Shown here one piece after another: positions 6,225 to 6,544 of a stretch of 6,544 nt of DNA. A model generated the notes under the pieces. The model worked only from the letters and a program-made list of their open reading frames with translations. It did no database searches and was not told where the DNA came from. The DNA comes from Clostridia bacterium (lineage in GTDB: Bacteria; Bacillota; Clostridia; Christensenellales; Borkfalkiaceae). A program made the translations under genes and the position numbers. Position 1 is the stretch's first letter. Every line of letters starts with the position of its first letter. The stretch spans positions 1 to 6,544 of the forward strand of contig JAGCIP010000186.1 of NCBI GenBank assembly GCA_017648525.1, written 5' to 3'.

Positions 6225-6521
6225 ATGACTATTGAAAAAAAATTAAACGGTGAAGTAGCAACTTTGGTTGTTGTTGGTAGACTTGATACCCAAACTGCAC
6301 CTGAACTTGAAAAAGAACTTGATTGCGTTGTTCCTAGTATAAAGGAATTAACTTTTGATATGGCTGGACTAGAATACGTTTCTTCTGCAGGGTTAAGGGT
6401 GATCTTAAAAGCACAAAAGATTATGAACACAAAAGGCTCAATGAAACTTACAGGGGTTAACGATAGCATTATGGAAGTTTTTGACATTACGGGCTTTTTA
6501 GACATTTTAACTATAGAATAA
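6225..6521 (+). CDS. Anti-sigma factor antagonist-like STAS protein, RsbV/SpoIIAA family (copy 2)
   Basis: A second 98-residue STAS protein. It aligns without gaps to the one at 3680-3976; a hand count gives 58 identical residues of 98. The phosphorylation loop YVSSAGLRVIL (51-61) keeps S54 as expected phospho-acceptor, VGRLD (D21) is identical, and the C-terminal helix MEVFDITGF (83-91) differs from copy 1 by a single E-to-D change. Differences cluster at 31-48 and 73-80. ATG 6225 is preceded by AAGGAG (6210-6215) with 9 bases of spacing, 27 bases after the hydrolase stop. It is likely another substrate of the receptor's kinase and phosphatase domains, or a STAS protein that has specialised for a second partner. 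The two copies probably arose by duplication, and now flank the pseudo-kinase and the alarmone genes. Confidence 0.94.
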   Translation: MTIEKKLNGEVATLVVVGRLDTQTAPELEKELDCVVPSIKELTFDMAGLEYVSSAGLRVILKAQKIMNTKGSMKLTGVNDSIMEVFDITGFLDILTIE

Positions 6522-6544
6522 TCTTAATTTTAATGCGTGAGTAG

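Noticed and set aside
5888..6505. 205-codon open frame on the - strand
   Set aside because: It runs antisense to the hydrolase and second STAS genes, both of which have clear domains and ribosome binding sites; its translation shows no recognisable motif.
6522..6544. Possible terminator or new gene after the second STAS gene
   Set aside because: The 23 bases left show no hairpin with a T-run and no ribosome binding site with start; too short to judge.
1..6544. CRISPR array, insertion sequence, phage or tRNA signals
   Set aside because: No repeated spacer pattern, transposase, integrase or cloverleaf was seen; the window is almost wholly protein-coding on one strand.

Overview
The window looks like a piece of a low-GC Firmicutes chromosome, most probably an uncultured, gut-type member of the Clostridia. 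The reasons are AT-rich coding sequence, strong AGGAG-type ribosome binding sites before nearly every gene, and the RsbU/RsbV/RsbW and alarmone families present. Taxonomy is an inference; no rRNA or marker gene is present. All genes lie on the + strand, the largest gap between them is 28 bases, and I see no internal promoter or terminator. It therefore reads as part of one operon whose start lies to the left of the window and whose end may lie to the right.

Layout: (1) the 3' end of a GNAT acetyltransferase (2-217); (2) an unrecognised 317-residue protein with a C-terminal membrane anchor (219-1172); (3) an 827-residue membrane receptor (1182-3665) built from a LytS-type multi-pass domain, an extracytoplasmic sensor segment, HAMP, an RsbU/SpoIIE-type PP2C phosphatase and an RsbW-type GHKL kinase; (4) an RsbV-like STAS antagonist (3680-3976); (5) a 197-residue protein that looks like a degenerate GHKL/RsbW-type domain (4005-4598); (6) a RelA/SpoT-type nucleotide pyrophosphokinase with a helical C-terminal extension (4609-5667); (7) a stand-alone RelA/SpoT-type HD hydrolase overlapping it by one base (5667-6197); (8) a second RsbV-like STAS protein, 58 of 98 residues identical to the first (6225-6521).

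Proposed working model (inference): the receptor senses an external or membrane signal and sets the phosphorylation state of two STAS proteins, because it carries both a phosphatase and a kinase able to act on them. No sigma factor is encoded here. Instead, a split alarmone synthetase/hydrolase pair and a pseudo-kinase-like protein sit between the two STAS genes. The most interesting possibility is a partner-switching module whose output, or input, is alarmone metabolism. A second point of note is a strong ribosome binding site and in-frame ATG exactly at the phosphatase/kinase boundary (ATG at 3258), which could release a free RsbW-like kinase from within the receptor gene.
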